Below, piece after piece: positions 40,086-48,308 of a DNA stretch of 64,000 bases (position 1 is its first letter; the number at the start of each line of letters is the position of its first letter). Both the position numbers and the translations under genes were made by a program. A model generated the notes under the pieces. That model saw only the letters and a list, made by a program, of their open reading frames with translations, was not told the origin of the DNA and did not search any database. The stretch covers positions 186,001 to 250,000 of the forward strand of contig NZ_JAMXST010000002.1 of the NCBI RefSeq assembly GCF_024124905.1. Reading direction: 5' to 3'. Origin of the DNA: Cellulosimicrobium cellulans (GTDB lineage: Bacteria > Actinomycetota > Actinomycetes > Actinomycetales > Cellulomonadaceae).

Positions 40086-43000
40086 GTGTCATTCGCCGCA
40101 GCGCCCCGCCGGCCGTCCCCCGGGGCGCGGCCCGCCCGGCGCCGGAGCCCGATCGGGATCGCGATCGCCGTCGTCGGCGCCCTCGTGGTCCTCCTGCTCC
40201 TGCTCGCCCAGTTCTGGACCGAGGTGCTGTGGTTCCGGCAGCTCGACTTCGCGAACGTCCTGTGGACGCAGTGGGGCGCGCGCATCGCCCTGTTCGTCGG
40301 CGGGTTCCTCGTCATGGGCGGGCTCGTCTTCCTGTCCTTCTCGATCGCGTACCGGTCCCGGCCGATCTACGCGCCGTCGACGCCCGAGCAGGCGACGCTC
40401 GACCAGTACCGCGAGGCGATCGAGCCGCTGCGCAAGGTCGTCATGATCGTGGCGCCCGCGCTCGTCGGCTTCTTCGCCGGCGCGGCGGCGGCGTCGCAGT
40501 GGCAGACCGTCCTGCTCGCGCTCAACTCGGTCCCGTTCGGCACGACGGACCCGCAGTGGGGCATCGACCTGTCCTTCTACGTCTTCACGCTGCCGGCGCT
40601 CCGGTTCGTCGTGAGCTTCCTCATGGCGGTCGTCATCATCGCGGGCATCGCCGCGGTCGCGACGCACTACCTGTACGGCGGGCTGCGCATCGGCGGCGGC
40701 TCCGACGCGGGCCCGCGCACGACGACGGCCGCGCGCGTCCAGCTCTCGGTGACCGCCGCGCTCCTCCTCGTCCTCATCGGGGCCAACTACTGGCTCGACC
40801 GGTACTCGATCCTCACCTCGGGCGGCGCCAAGTTCGACGGTGCGTCGTACGCCGACGTGCACGCGGTGATCCCCTCGAAGGCGATCCTCACGGTCGTCGC
40901 GCTCTTCGTCGCGGCGCTGTTCGTCGTGACGGCGGTGCGCGGCAACTGGCGCCTCCCGGCGATCGGCGTGGGCCTCATGGTCGTGTCGGCCATCGCCATC
41001 GGCGGCATCTACCCGAGCGTCGTCCAGCGCTTCCAGGTCACGCCGAACGCGCAGGACTTCGAGGAGGAGTACATCCAGCGCAACATCGACGCGACGAAGG
41101 CCGCGTACGGGATCGACCAGGTCGAGACCGAGCAGTACAACGCCAAGACCGAGGCGGAGGCGGGCGCGCTGCGCGAGGACGCCGACACCACGGCGTCGAT
41201 CCGCCTGCTCGACCCCGAGATCGTCAGCCCCTCGTTCAGCCAGCTCCAGCAGAACAAGCAGTACTACCAGTTCTCGAGCTCGCTGTCGGTCGACCGCTAC
41301 ACGATCGACGACGAGAGCCGCGACACCGTCATCGCGGTGCGCGAGCTCAACCAGGACGGTCTGGGCGCCGACCAGCGGAACTGGGTCAACGACCACACGG
41401 TCTACACGCACGGCTTCGGCGTCGTCGCCGCGTACGGCAACCAGATCGGGCCCGACGGCCGCCCGGCGTTCTACGAGGGCTCGATCCCGTCGACGGGCGC
41501 GTTCACCGACGCGGGCGGCTACGAGCCGCGCATCTACTTCTCGCCCGAGGCGCCGCAGTACTCGATCGTCGGCGCCCCCGAGGGCCGCGACGCGTGGGAG
41601 CTCGACTACCCCGTCGACGACGAGGGCGGCCAGGTCAACAACACCTTCCCGACGCAGGACGTCCAGGCGGGCCCGAGCGTCGGGTCGTTCATGAACAAGG
41701 TGCTGTACGCGCTGAAGTTCGGCTCCGAGCAGATCCTCTTCTCCGACCGCGTCACGGAGGAGTCGCAGATCCTCTACGACCGCAGCCCGCGCGACCGCGT
41801 CGCGAAGGTCGCCCCGTACCTCACGCTCGACGGGCGCGTGTACCCGGCGGTCGTGGACGGCCGGGTCAAGTGGATCGTGGACGGCTACACGACGTCGAAC
41901 GCCTACCCGTACTCGACGTCGGAGTCGCTCGAGGACTCGACGCGCGACTCGCTCGTCGCGGCGAACTCGGTCGAGGCGCTCGCGCCGCAGCAGGTGAACT
42001 ACATCCGGAACTCGGTCAAGGCGACCGTGGACGCGTACGACGGCTCGGTCGACCTGTACGCGTGGGACGCCGAGGACCCGGTGCTCCAGGCGTGGACCCA
42101 GGTCTTCCCGAGCTCGGTCAAGCCGATCACGGAGATCTCCGGCGACCTCATGAGCCACCTGCGCTACCCCGAGGACCTGTTCAAGGTGCAGCGCACGCTG
42201 CTCGCGAGCTACCACGTGGACGACGCGAACGAGTTCTTCTCCGGCCAGGACTTCTGGCGCAGCCCGGAGGACCCGACGGCGAGCGGTCAGGTCAAGCCGC
42301 TGCAGCCGCCGTACTACCTCACGCTCCAGATGCCGAGCCAGGAGGCGCCGACGTTCTCGCTCATGTCGACGTACATCCCGGGCGGCGGCTCGGACCGCAA
42401 CATCCTCACGGGATTCCTCGCGGTGGACGCCGAGCCGGGCAACGAGGCGGGAGTGCGGTCGGAGGACTACGGCACGCTGCGTCTCCTCGAGCTGCCGCGC
42501 AACGCGACGGTCCCCGGACCGGGTCAGGTGCAGAACAACTTCAACACCGACCCGACCGCCGCCGACGGCCTGCTGGCGCTGCGGCGCGGCGACTCGACCG
42601 TCATCAACGGCAACCTCCTCACGCTCCCCGTGGGTGGCGGCCTGCTGTACGTCCAGCCGGTCTACGTGCAGTCGACGGAGGGCACGCGGTTCCCGCTGCT
42701 GCGCAAGGTGCTCGTGTCCTTCGGTGACGAGATCGGCTTCGCCGACACGCTCGACGAGGCGCTGGACCAGGTGTTCGGCGGCGACTCGGGCGCGAACGCG
42801 GGCGACGCCGACGGCGGGGTCGAGACCGAGGTCCCGGACCAGCCGGCCGACGGCGAGACCACCGACCCGGGGACGACGGACCCCGGCACCGAGCCGCCGG
42901 CCACCGAGGAGCCCGCGCCGCCGGCCGACGGCGGCACGGTCGACGGCGGCGCCCGCGCCGAGCTCGACCAGGCGCTGCGCCAGGCGCAGCAGGCCATCGA

Positions 43001-43130
43001 GGAGGGCCAGGCGGCGCTCGCGGAGGGTGACTTCGCCGCCTACGGCGAGGCGCAGGACCGGCTGCAGCAGGCGCTCGAGGCGGCGCTCGCTGCGGAGCAG
43101 TCGCTCGACACGGACTCGTCGGGCGGCTGA
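40086..43130 (+). CDS. UPF0182 family large membrane protein
   Basis: 1014 residues. About seven membrane helices occupy residues 20-330 (first at about 21-41), followed by a large extracytoplasmic domain (about 340-900) with conserved FSSSLSVDRYTID, YQFSSS, WIVDGYTTSNAYPYS and PYYLTLQMP motifs. A Thr/Pro/Glu linker and a coiled-coil-like tail (about 960-1008, QALRQAQQAIEEGQAALAEGDF) end the protein. UPF0182/COG1615 has no defined function; it is present across actinobacteria beside PPA1309 and the YlbL protease, suggesting an envelope role. GTG 40086 has AGAGG 10 nt upstream and no leaderless box. Confidence 0.92.
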   Translation: MSFAAAPRRPSPGARPARRRSPIGIAIAVVGALVVLLLLLAQFWTEVLWFRQLDFANVLWTQWGARIALFVGGFLVMGGLVFLSFSIAYRSRPIYAPSTPEQATLDQYREAIEPLRKVVMIVAPALVGFFAGAAAASQWQTVLLALNSVPFGTTDPQWGIDLSFYVFTLPALRFVVSFLMAVVIIAGIAAVATHYLYGGLRIGGGSDAGPRTTTAARVQLSVTAALLLVLIGANYWLDRYSILTSGGAKFDGASYADVHAVIPSKAILTVVALFVAALFVVTAVRGNWRLPAIGVGLMVVSAIAIGGIYPSVVQRFQVTPNAQDFEEEYIQRNIDATKAAYGIDQVETEQYNAKTEAEAGALREDADTTASIRLLDPEIVSPSFSQLQQNKQYYQFSSSLSVDRYTIDDESRDTVIAVRELNQDGLGADQRNWVNDHTVYTHGFGVVAAYGNQIGPDGRPAFYEGSIPSTGAFTDAGGYEPRIYFSPEAPQYSIVGAPEGRDAWELDYPVDDEGGQVNNTFPTQDVQAGPSVGSFMNKVLYALKFGSEQILFSDRVTEESQILYDRSPRDRVAKVAPYLTLDGRVYPAVVDGRVKWIVDGYTTSNAYPYSTSESLEDSTRDSLVAANSVEALAPQQVNYIRNSVKATVDAYDGSVDLYAWDAEDPVLQAWTQVFPSSVKPITEISGDLMSHLRYPEDLFKVQRTLLASYHVDDANEFFSGQDFWRSPEDPTASGQVKPLQPPYYLTLQMPSQEAPTFSLMSTYIPGGGSDRNILTGFLAVDAEPGNEAGVRSEDYGTLRLLELPRNATVPGPGQVQNNFNTDPTAADGLLALRRGDSTVINGNLLTLPVGGGLLYVQPVYVQSTEGTRFPLLRKVLVSFGDEIGFADTLDEALDQVFGGDSGANAGDADGGVETEVPDQPADGETTDPGTTDPGTEPPATEEPAPPADGGTVDGGARAELDQALRQAQQAIEEGQAALAEGDFAAYGEAQDRLQQALEAALAAEQSLDTDSSGG

Positions 43131-43153
43131 CGAGGACCTCGCGCCGGCGCGAC

Positions 43154-43209
43154 GCACGACGGGCGGGTCGGGACACCTCTCGGGGGTCCCGGCCCGCCCG
43201 TCGTCGTGC
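43154..43209 (+). terminator. long hairpin terminator after UPF0182
   Basis: Arms from 43154-43174 and 43187-43209 pair over about 20 positions with one wobble and a 3-nt bulge; loop CACCTCTCGGGG. Begins 24 nt past the stop codon. Confidence 0.75.
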
Positions 43210-43251
43210 CGGAGTTGTCATTTCCTGCGCCGACCGGGAGGATCGCTCCTC

Positions 43252-44292
43252 GTGACATCTGCAACGGTTTGCAGCAACGCTTTCAGCGTCGCGAGCGACA
43301 CGACCCCGGCCGTCCCCGCGGCGCGCCTGCACCACCCGTCCGGGGCCGAGCTCGTCGTGGCGCTGCGCGGTGCCGCCGTGCTCGCGTGGCGCGCACCGTG
43401 GCGCGGGGCCGACGGGACCGTGCAGGTGGAGGACCTCGTCGACGGGTACGCCGACGAGGCAGAGGTCGCCGCGCACGACGCCGCACGGTCCGCGCTCATG
43501 GCGCCGTTCGTCAACCGCCTCTCCGGCGGGGAGTACGTGTTCGACGGCGCACGGCACCGCGTGCCCCCCGTCCTGCCGTGGGAGCCCCTCACCATGCACG
43601 GGTTCGCCCGCACGCTCGACTGGACGGTTGTCGACCGGGGCGAGGACCCCGCGCAGCCCGCAGACGGGGACCCGGCACGACCGGTGTCGGTCGTGCTGCG
43701 CGCGTCCGTCGCCCGTGACGCGTACGCGGGGTACCCCTTCGCGCTCGCCCTCGAGGTCGAGTACGTGCTCGACTCGGGCTCGCTGGGCGTCGCGCTGCGG
43801 GCTCGCAACGTCGGTGCGACCGCCGCACCTGTCGCCCTGGGCTGGCACCCGTACCTGCGCGTCCCGGGCCACGACACGATCGACCGGCTCGAGCTCACGG
43901 TCCCGGCGCGCCGCGCCGTCGTGACCGACGCCGGGCTGCTCCCGCTCGCGGGGGCGGACGCGTTCGGTGCGATCGACGGTGTCGGACCGCTGCCGCTCGC
44001 CGGCGTGCGGCTCGACCACGCGTTCGGCGGCCTGCGCACCGACGCCGACGGCCGCGCGCGGACCCTCGTGCGCGACCCCGCGACGGGACAGGGGCTCGCC
44101 GTGTGGCAGGACCGCGGACTCGTCCACGTCTACACGGGCGACGGCCTGGCGCGCCGCGAGCGGGCCGCCGTCGCGGTCGAGCCCGTCGAGACCCTGACCG
44201 ACGCGTTCAACCGCCCCGACTGCGCGGCGGACGTGCGGCTGGAGCCGGGGGACGTGCGGGAGTTCGCGTTCGGGGTCGAGGTCCTGGCGTGA
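43252..44292 (+). CDS. aldose 1-epimerase family protein
   Basis: 346 residues of the galactose mutarotase fold. Catalytic candidates are His in MHGFART and GWHPYLRVPG and Glu in VAVEPVETLTDAFN; VNRLSGGEYVFDG is the substrate-loop motif. It should interconvert anomers of a free or phosphorylated sugar in the cytosol; the particular sugar is not indicated, since no catabolic genes adjoin. GTG 43252 follows GGAGG by about 10 nt. The first 15 codons use rare low-G+C triplets (ACA, TCT, GTT, GCT) because a 16-bp palindrome overlaps them, hinting at operator function. Confidence 0.85.
   Translation: MTSATVCSNAFSVASDTTPAVPAARLHHPSGAELVVALRGAAVLAWRAPWRGADGTVQVEDLVDGYADEAEVAAHDAARSALMAPFVNRLSGGEYVFDGARHRVPPVLPWEPLTMHGFARTLDWTVVDRGEDPAQPADGDPARPVSVVLRASVARDAYAGYPFALALEVEYVLDSGSLGVALRARNVGATAAPVALGWHPYLRVPGHDTIDRLELTVPARRAVVTDAGLLPLAGADAFGAIDGVGPLPLAGVRLDHAFGGLRTDADGRARTLVRDPATGQGLAVWQDRGLVHVYTGDGLARRERAAVAVEPVETLTDAFNRPDCAADVRLEPGDVREFAFGVEVLA
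43259..43274. promoter_or_regulatory. 16-bp palindrome over the epimerase start, candidate LacI-type operator
   Basis: CTGCAA-CGGT-TTGCAG. Arms are perfect and the centre carries CG, as in LacI/GalR-family sites of actinobacterial sugar genes. A second GCAACG follows at 43274-43279. Confidence 0.45.
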
Positions 44293-44313
44293 CCCACGTC
44301 TCGTCCACCCGAT

Positions 44314-44342
44314 TTGGCCTGGTCCGGAACCTCACGTAGAGT
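44314..44342 (+). promoter_or_regulatory. tRNA-fMet promoter
   Basis: -35 TTGGCC at 44314-44319, 17-nt spacer, -10 TAGAGT at 44337-44342; start predicted about 6 nt before the mature 5' end. Confidence 0.75.
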
Positions 44343-44354
44343 AGTGATCACCGA

Positions 44355-44428
44355 CGCGGGGTGGAGCAGCTCGGTAGCTCGCTGGGCTCATAACCCAGAG
44401 GTCGCAGGTTCAAATCCTGCCCCCGCTA
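44355..44428 (+). tRNA. tRNA-Met (CAT), initiator type
   Basis: Acceptor stem CGCGGGG pairs with CCCCGCT, leaving the unpaired C1/T72 that marks the initiator. The anticodon stem CTGGG/CCCAG has the three consecutive G-C pairs expected in tRNA-fMet, loop CTCATAA with anticodon CAT. T-arm GCAGG-TTCAAAT-CCTGC. Discriminator is A; the CCA end is not encoded. Confidence 0.95.
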
Positions 44429-44437
44429 CTCAGAAGG

Positions 44438-44471
44438 CGAAGGCCCTCGATCTGATGATCGAGGGCCTTCG
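44438..44471 (+). terminator. terminator of tRNA-fMet, 15-bp perfect stem
   Basis: Arms 44438-44452 and 44457-44471, loop TGAT, 9 nt after the tRNA. Confidence 0.9.
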
Positions 44472-44644
44472 TCGTGCGCGCGGGTCCGTCCGTCGTGCCG
44501 CGGTCCGCGCCGACGCCACGTCGCCTGTGACGCGACCCACCCCGCCGCGGAGCGGCCGAGGGAAGCCACGGCCCACGGCCCGGCGTTATCGTCAGTGGCC
44601 GGCGCCCACGACTCCCGCGGGCGCCCGACACCCGGAAGGTCACC

Positions 44645-45526
44645 ATGCGCCGTCTGCGTCCCCGTCCCGCCGTCCTCACCGCCGTCACGGCGGTCGCCGC
44701 GCTCACGCTGACGGCCTGTTCCTCGGGAGGCTCCGACGGCGGCGACGCCGCGAGCCCGAGCGGCAGCGCCTCGGGCGACGCCGCGCAGTGCGAGCCCGGC
44801 GCGCTCCCGACGCTCACCGACGGCGTGCTGACCGTCGGCGCGGGCGAGGCGTACGCGCCGTGGTACATCGGCGAGCACGACTCGGGCGAGGGCTTCGAGT
44901 CGGCGCTCATCTACGCGGTCGCGGACCGCCTCGGCTACGCGGCCGACGACGTCGTCTGGGAGACCGTGACGTTCGAGCAGATCATCAGCCCGGCCGTGAA
45001 GCCGTTCGACGTCGCCGCCTACCAGACGTCGATCACCGACGAGCGCAAGCAGGCCGTCGACTTCTCCAGCCCGTACCTCACGACGCGCCAGGGCGTCATC
45101 GTCATGGAGGACGGCCCCTACGCGGGCGCGACGACGCTCGCCGAGCTCGACGGCGCGCGCATCGGCGTGACGGCCGCGCAGACGAGCCTCACGCTCGCGG
45201 AGGCCGCGTGGGGCGAGGACGCGGACATCTCGCCGTACAACGCGGCGGGCGACGGCATGCAGGCGCTCCAGTCCGGCACGATCGACGCGATGGTCATGGA
45301 CGTCGACCAGGGCGTCGCGGCCTCGACCGAGTACTTCCCGGACTCCGTGGTCATCGGCACGCTGCCGGACCAGGGCGTCGTCGAGCAGTACGGGCTCGTG
45401 CTCGACCTCGACTCCGCGCTGACCGACTGCGTGACCCAGGCCGTGGACGAGCTCGAGGCCGACGGCACGCTCGCCGAGTTGCGCACGACGTGGCTCAAGT
45501 CGGACGACATCCCCGTCCTCGAGTGA
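44645..45526 (+). CDS. amino-acid ABC transporter, substrate-binding lipoprotein
   Basis: 293 residues. A lipoprotein signal ends LTAC with C25 as the lipidated residue, followed by a Ser/Gly linker. The mature part is a two-lobed SBP_bac_3 domain (about 60-285): LTVGAGEAYAPWYIGE, GFESALIYAVADRLGY, FDVAAYQTSITDERKQAVDFSSPYL and GVTAAQTSLTLAE. This is the receptor of a polar amino-acid or opine-type importer, tethered outside the membrane. GGAAGG lies 8 nt upstream of ATG. First gene of a three-gene operon with permease and ATPase; TATCGT (44587-44592) may be the -10. Confidence 0.9.
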   Translation: MRRLRPRPAVLTAVTAVAALTLTACSSGGSDGGDAASPSGSASGDAAQCEPGALPTLTDGVLTVGAGEAYAPWYIGEHDSGEGFESALIYAVADRLGYAADDVVWETVTFEQIISPAVKPFDVAAYQTSITDERKQAVDFSSPYLTTRQGVIVMEDGPYAGATTLAELDGARIGVTAAQTSLTLAEAAWGEDADISPYNAAGDGMQALQSGTIDAMVMDVDQGVAASTEYFPDSVVIGTLPDQGVVEQYGLVLDLDSALTDCVTQAVDELEADGTLAELRTTWLKSDDIPVLE

Positions 45527-45533
45527 CCCGGCC

Positions 45534-46463
45534 GTGACCGTGCCCGACGACGCGCGCCCGCCCGGGCGGGCCGGGACGCCCGACGGCGGCCCGGGGGTCG
45601 CGTGGACGCCGTCGCCGCTCGCGCTCGACCGCGCGGCGTTCCGGCGCGCCCAGCGCCGCCGCTCGCTCCTCGTGGCGCTCGCGAGCACGGTGCTCGTCGT
45701 CGCGGCGGTCGTGCTCGTCGTCGTCAACGCGCCCGGCTGGGAGCGCGCGCGGACCGCGTTCTTCGACCCGGCGATGGCGTGGGAGTCGCTGCCCGCGATC
45801 CTCGAGGGGCTGTGGCTCAACCTGCGCGTGTGGGTCGTCGCGGGCGTCGTCGGCACGCTGCTGGGGCTCGGGCTGGCGATCGCGCGCACGAGCCGCATCC
45901 CCGCGCTCTTCCCGCTGCGGGCGTTCGCGATCGGCTACGTCGACCTGTTCCGCGGGGTGCCGCTCCTGCTCGTCCTGCTGCTCGTGGGCTTCGGGCTGCC
46001 CGCGCTGCGGCTGGAGTGGCTGCCGACGTCGGGCGCGTTCCTCGGGGCGCTCGCGATCGTCCTCACCTACACCGCCTACCTCGCCGAGGTGTTCCGCGCG
46101 GGCATCGAGTCGGTGCACCCGTCGCAGGTCGCGGCGGCGCGCTCGCTCGGCCTCACCCGCGCGCAGACGACCCGCCGCGTCGTGCTGCCGCAGGCCGTGC
46201 GCAACGTCACCGCGCCGCTCGCGAACAACCTCGTCTCGCTGCAGAAGGACTCGGGCCTCATCTCGGTGCTCGGCGCGGTCGACGCGATCCGCGCGGCGCA
46301 GATCGCCACGACGGGGAGCTACAACTTCACGCCGTACGTCGTCGCGGGGATCCTGTTCTTCCTCGTGTCGTTCCCGCTGACGCGGGCGGTCGACGCCTAC
46401 CAGGCGCGCCGCGGCTGGGGCTGGTCGCTCGCGACCGTGAGCGGGGCGGGGGACATCCGATGA
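45534..46463 (+). CDS. amino-acid ABC transporter permease
   Basis: 309 residues. A cytosolic N-terminus of about 40 residues is followed by roughly five membrane helices. The EAA loop that docks the ATPase reads EVFRAGIESVHPSQVAAARSLGLT, typical of HisM/GlnP permeases. GTG 45534 starts 7 nt after the binding-protein stop. Single permease, so it probably works as a homodimer. Ends overlapping the ATPase gene by 4 nt (ATGA). Confidence 0.92.
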   Translation: MTVPDDARPPGRAGTPDGGPGVAWTPSPLALDRAAFRRAQRRRSLLVALASTVLVVAAVVLVVVNAPGWERARTAFFDPAMAWESLPAILEGLWLNLRVWVVAGVVGTLLGLGLAIARTSRIPALFPLRAFAIGYVDLFRGVPLLLVLLLVGFGLPALRLEWLPTSGAFLGALAIVLTYTAYLAEVFRAGIESVHPSQVAAARSLGLTRAQTTRRVVLPQAVRNVTAPLANNLVSLQKDSGLISVLGAVDAIRAAQIATTGSYNFTPYVVAGILFFLVSFPLTRAVDAYQARRGWGWSLATVSGAGDIR

Positions 46464-47263
46464 GCGCGTCCGTCCCGGCGTCCGGCGCGATCCCGCAGGA
46501 CGCGGGCGCGCACCACCTGCTCTCCCTGCGCGGTGTCCGCAAGACCTTCCCCGCCGCGGGGGCCCCGGGCGGGCGCCGAGTCGTGCTCGACGGGATCGAC
46601 CTCGACGTCGACGCGCACCGGTGCGTCGTGCTCGTGGGGTCGTCGGGCTCCGGCAAGTCGACGCTCCTGCGCGTCGTCAACCTTCTCGACGAGGTCGACG
46701 ACGGGCAGATCCTGCTCGACGGCGAGGACGTCGCCGACCCGCGCCTCGACGCCAACCGGGTCCGCGCGCGCATGGGCATGGTCTTCCAGGCGTACAACCT
46801 CTTCCCGCACCTCACGGTGCTCGACAACGTGACGCTCGCGCCGCGCCTCGTGCACCGGCGGGCGCGCGCGGAGGCGGAGGCGGCGGCCGTCGAGATGCTG
46901 GGTCGGGTCGGCCTGGGGCACAAGGTGAGGGCGTACCCCGACCAGCTCTCGGGCGGTGAGCAGCAGCGGGCGGCCATCGCGCGCGCCCTCGTCAACGGGC
47001 CGGAGCTCCTCCTGCTCGACGAGGTGACCTCGGCGCTCGACCCCGAGCTCGTCGGCGAGGTGCTCGACCTCCTCGCCGAGCTGCGGGCGGAGGGGCGCAC
47101 GATGGTCGTCGCGACGCACGAGATGGGCTTCGCCCGCCGCGTCGCCGACGAGGTCTGCTTCCTCCACGAGGGCCGCGTCCACGAGCGCGGCACCCCGGAT
47201 CAGGTGCTCGGCGACCCACAGCGCGAGCGCACCCGCACATTCCTCCGCCGCCTCCACGCATGA
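46460..47263 (+). CDS. amino-acid ABC transporter ATP-binding protein
   Basis: 267 residues. Walker A GSSGSGKST (about 57-65), Q-loop VFQAYNLF, signature LSGGEQQR, Walker B LLLLDEVTSALD and H-loop ATHEMGF are all intact. The profile matches GlnQ/HisP-type polar amino-acid importers. ATG 46460 overlaps the permease stop, so the proteins are made together. The operon ends in a hairpin about 20 nt downstream. Confidence 0.94.
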   Translation: MSASVPASGAIPQDAGAHHLLSLRGVRKTFPAAGAPGGRRVVLDGIDLDVDAHRCVVLVGSSGSGKSTLLRVVNLLDEVDDGQILLDGEDVADPRLDANRVRARMGMVFQAYNLFPHLTVLDNVTLAPRLVHRRARAEAEAAAVEMLGRVGLGHKVRAYPDQLSGGEQQRAAIARALVNGPELLLLDEVTSALDPELVGEVLDLLAELRAEGRTMVVATHEMGFARRVADEVCFLHEGRVHERGTPDQVLGDPQRERTRTFLRRLHA

Positions 47264-47282
47264 CCCGTCCCCCCGGGGCCGC

Positions 47283-47337
47283 CGAACACGACATGAGGGT
47301 CGTTCTGAGCGTCTTCGCGGCCTTCAGGTCGTGTTCG
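47283..47337 (+). terminator. hairpin after the ABC operon
   Basis: CGAACACGAC (47283-47292) pairs with GTCGTGTTCG (47328-47337); the 35-nt interior includes a further CTGA/TCAG pairing. Lies 20 nt past the ATPase stop. Confidence 0.55.
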
Positions 47338-47478
47338 ACGGCGCGTGGTGTCGTTCTCGTCGACCAGTGCGCCCGGGGCAGGGCGACCCTGCGGGCGGCT
47401 GGTAGGGTCGCGCGCAGCGTCGCGTGCTGGTGGCGGACCACGTCAGGCATGGAGGCGTCGAACCCGGAAGGGGGAGCC

Positions 47479-47520
47479 GTGACGGCACGGACCCTTTCCT
47501 CGTTCCTCACCGGTGAGTGA
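47479..47520 (+). CDS. 13-codon leader ORF overlapping the hemerythrin gene start
   Basis: GTG 47479 is preceded by GGAAGGGGGAG (47466-47476) and ends at TGA 47520, 8 nt inside the hemerythrin ORF whose own GTG 47513 has no ribosome site. Encoded peptide VTARTLSSFLTGE. It could recruit ribosomes to the downstream gene by coupling. Small size makes it tentative. Confidence 0.4.
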   Translation: MTARTLSSFLTGE

Positions 47521-48115
47521 GGGCGAGAAGACCAGGCTCGTGGCCTGGTACGACGAGATGCAGACGGTGCACGGGCGGCTGCGGCGCGCGTTGGCGCTGG
47601 TGCGCGAGGCGGTAGCCGAGGCGGACGAACCGCCCGGCTCTCGGCGACCCGGAGCAGACCCGCCCCCTGGGGCGCGACCCGGCGCCGGGACGAGGGTCGC
47701 AGCGCACGACCGCCCGGCACGGGACGGCGGGGCGCAGGGGGCCGGGCACGACCCGGCGCCCGCCACGGACCTGCTCGTGTGGTGCCGCGGGTTCTGCACC
47801 GCGCTCACCCGGCACCACACCGCCGAGGACGCCGTGCTCTTCCCCGAGCTGGAGCGTCGCCATCCCGACCTGGCCGACGTGCTGCGGCGCCTGCGCCAGG
47901 ACCACGGGATGATCGCGTACCTCGTCGCCGACCTCGAGCACGCGCTCGACCGGACGACGGACCCCGAGGCGTCGCGCGACGCCGTCGGGCGTCACCTCGA
48001 CGGCGTGGGCGCGATCATGGAGTCGCACTTCCGGTACGAGGAGCGCGCGCTCGGCGGCGTCCTCGCCGCGCTCGACCTCGTGGCGTCGCGCGACGACGTG
48101 CTCGGTCCGCTCTGA
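47513..48115 (+). CDS. hemerythrin (HHE) domain protein
   Basis: 200 residues. A four-helix HHE domain has candidate iron ligands in TVHGRLR, LTRHHTAEDAVLFPELERRH, LRQDHGMI and MESHFRYEERAL, enough for a di-iron site. A Pro/Gly/Arg-rich loop of about 40 residues (42-82) separates helices 1 and 2, unusual in length. Such cytosolic proteins bind O2 or NO, or act in iron and redox balance; no specific role is shown. GTG 47513 lacks a ribosome site but is overlapped by a short leader ORF. Converges on the Ser/Thr kinase gene across a terminator and a repeat array. Confidence 0.85.
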   Translation: MSEGEKTRLVAWYDEMQTVHGRLRRALALVREAVAEADEPPGSRRPGADPPPGARPGAGTRVAAHDRPARDGGAQGAGHDPAPATDLLVWCRGFCTALTRHHTAEDAVLFPELERRHPDLADVLRRLRQDHGMIAYLVADLEHALDRTTDPEASRDAVGRHLDGVGAIMESHFRYEERALGGVLAALDLVASRDDVLGPL

Positions 48116-48123
48116 CGGGCACG

Positions 48124-48153
48124 GTCGGGCGGCACCGCGCGGTGCCGCCCGAC
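48124..48153. terminator. hairpin terminator, 13-bp stem
   Basis: Perfect arms 48124-48136 and 48141-48153, loop GCGC, 8 nt past the hemerythrin stop; its end merges with the 22-bp repeat array. Confidence 0.85.
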
Positions 48154-48281
48154 GCCGGCCTGACGCCAGCCCGACGCCGGCCTGACGCCAGCCCGACGCC
48201 GGCCTGACGCCAGGCCGACGCTGGCCTGACGCCAGCCCGACGGCGGCCAGACGGCGGCCCGAGGGTGGCCCGACGGCCGCC
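48150..48281. repeat. 22-bp tandem repeat, six copies
   Basis: Copies start at 48150, 48172, 48194, 48216, 48238 and 48260. The first two are identical, the third and fourth differ by 1-2 bases and the last two have decayed. Each unit is made of two related 11-bp halves (CGACGCCGGCC and TGACGCCAGCC). It lies between convergent genes. Confidence 0.9.
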
Positions 48282-48308
48282 TGGTACCGGCCGTCTCGCG
48301 ACGGCAGC

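Noticed and set aside
48150-48281. CRISPR array
   Set aside because: 22-bp units are contiguous with no unique spacers, and no cas genes are present.
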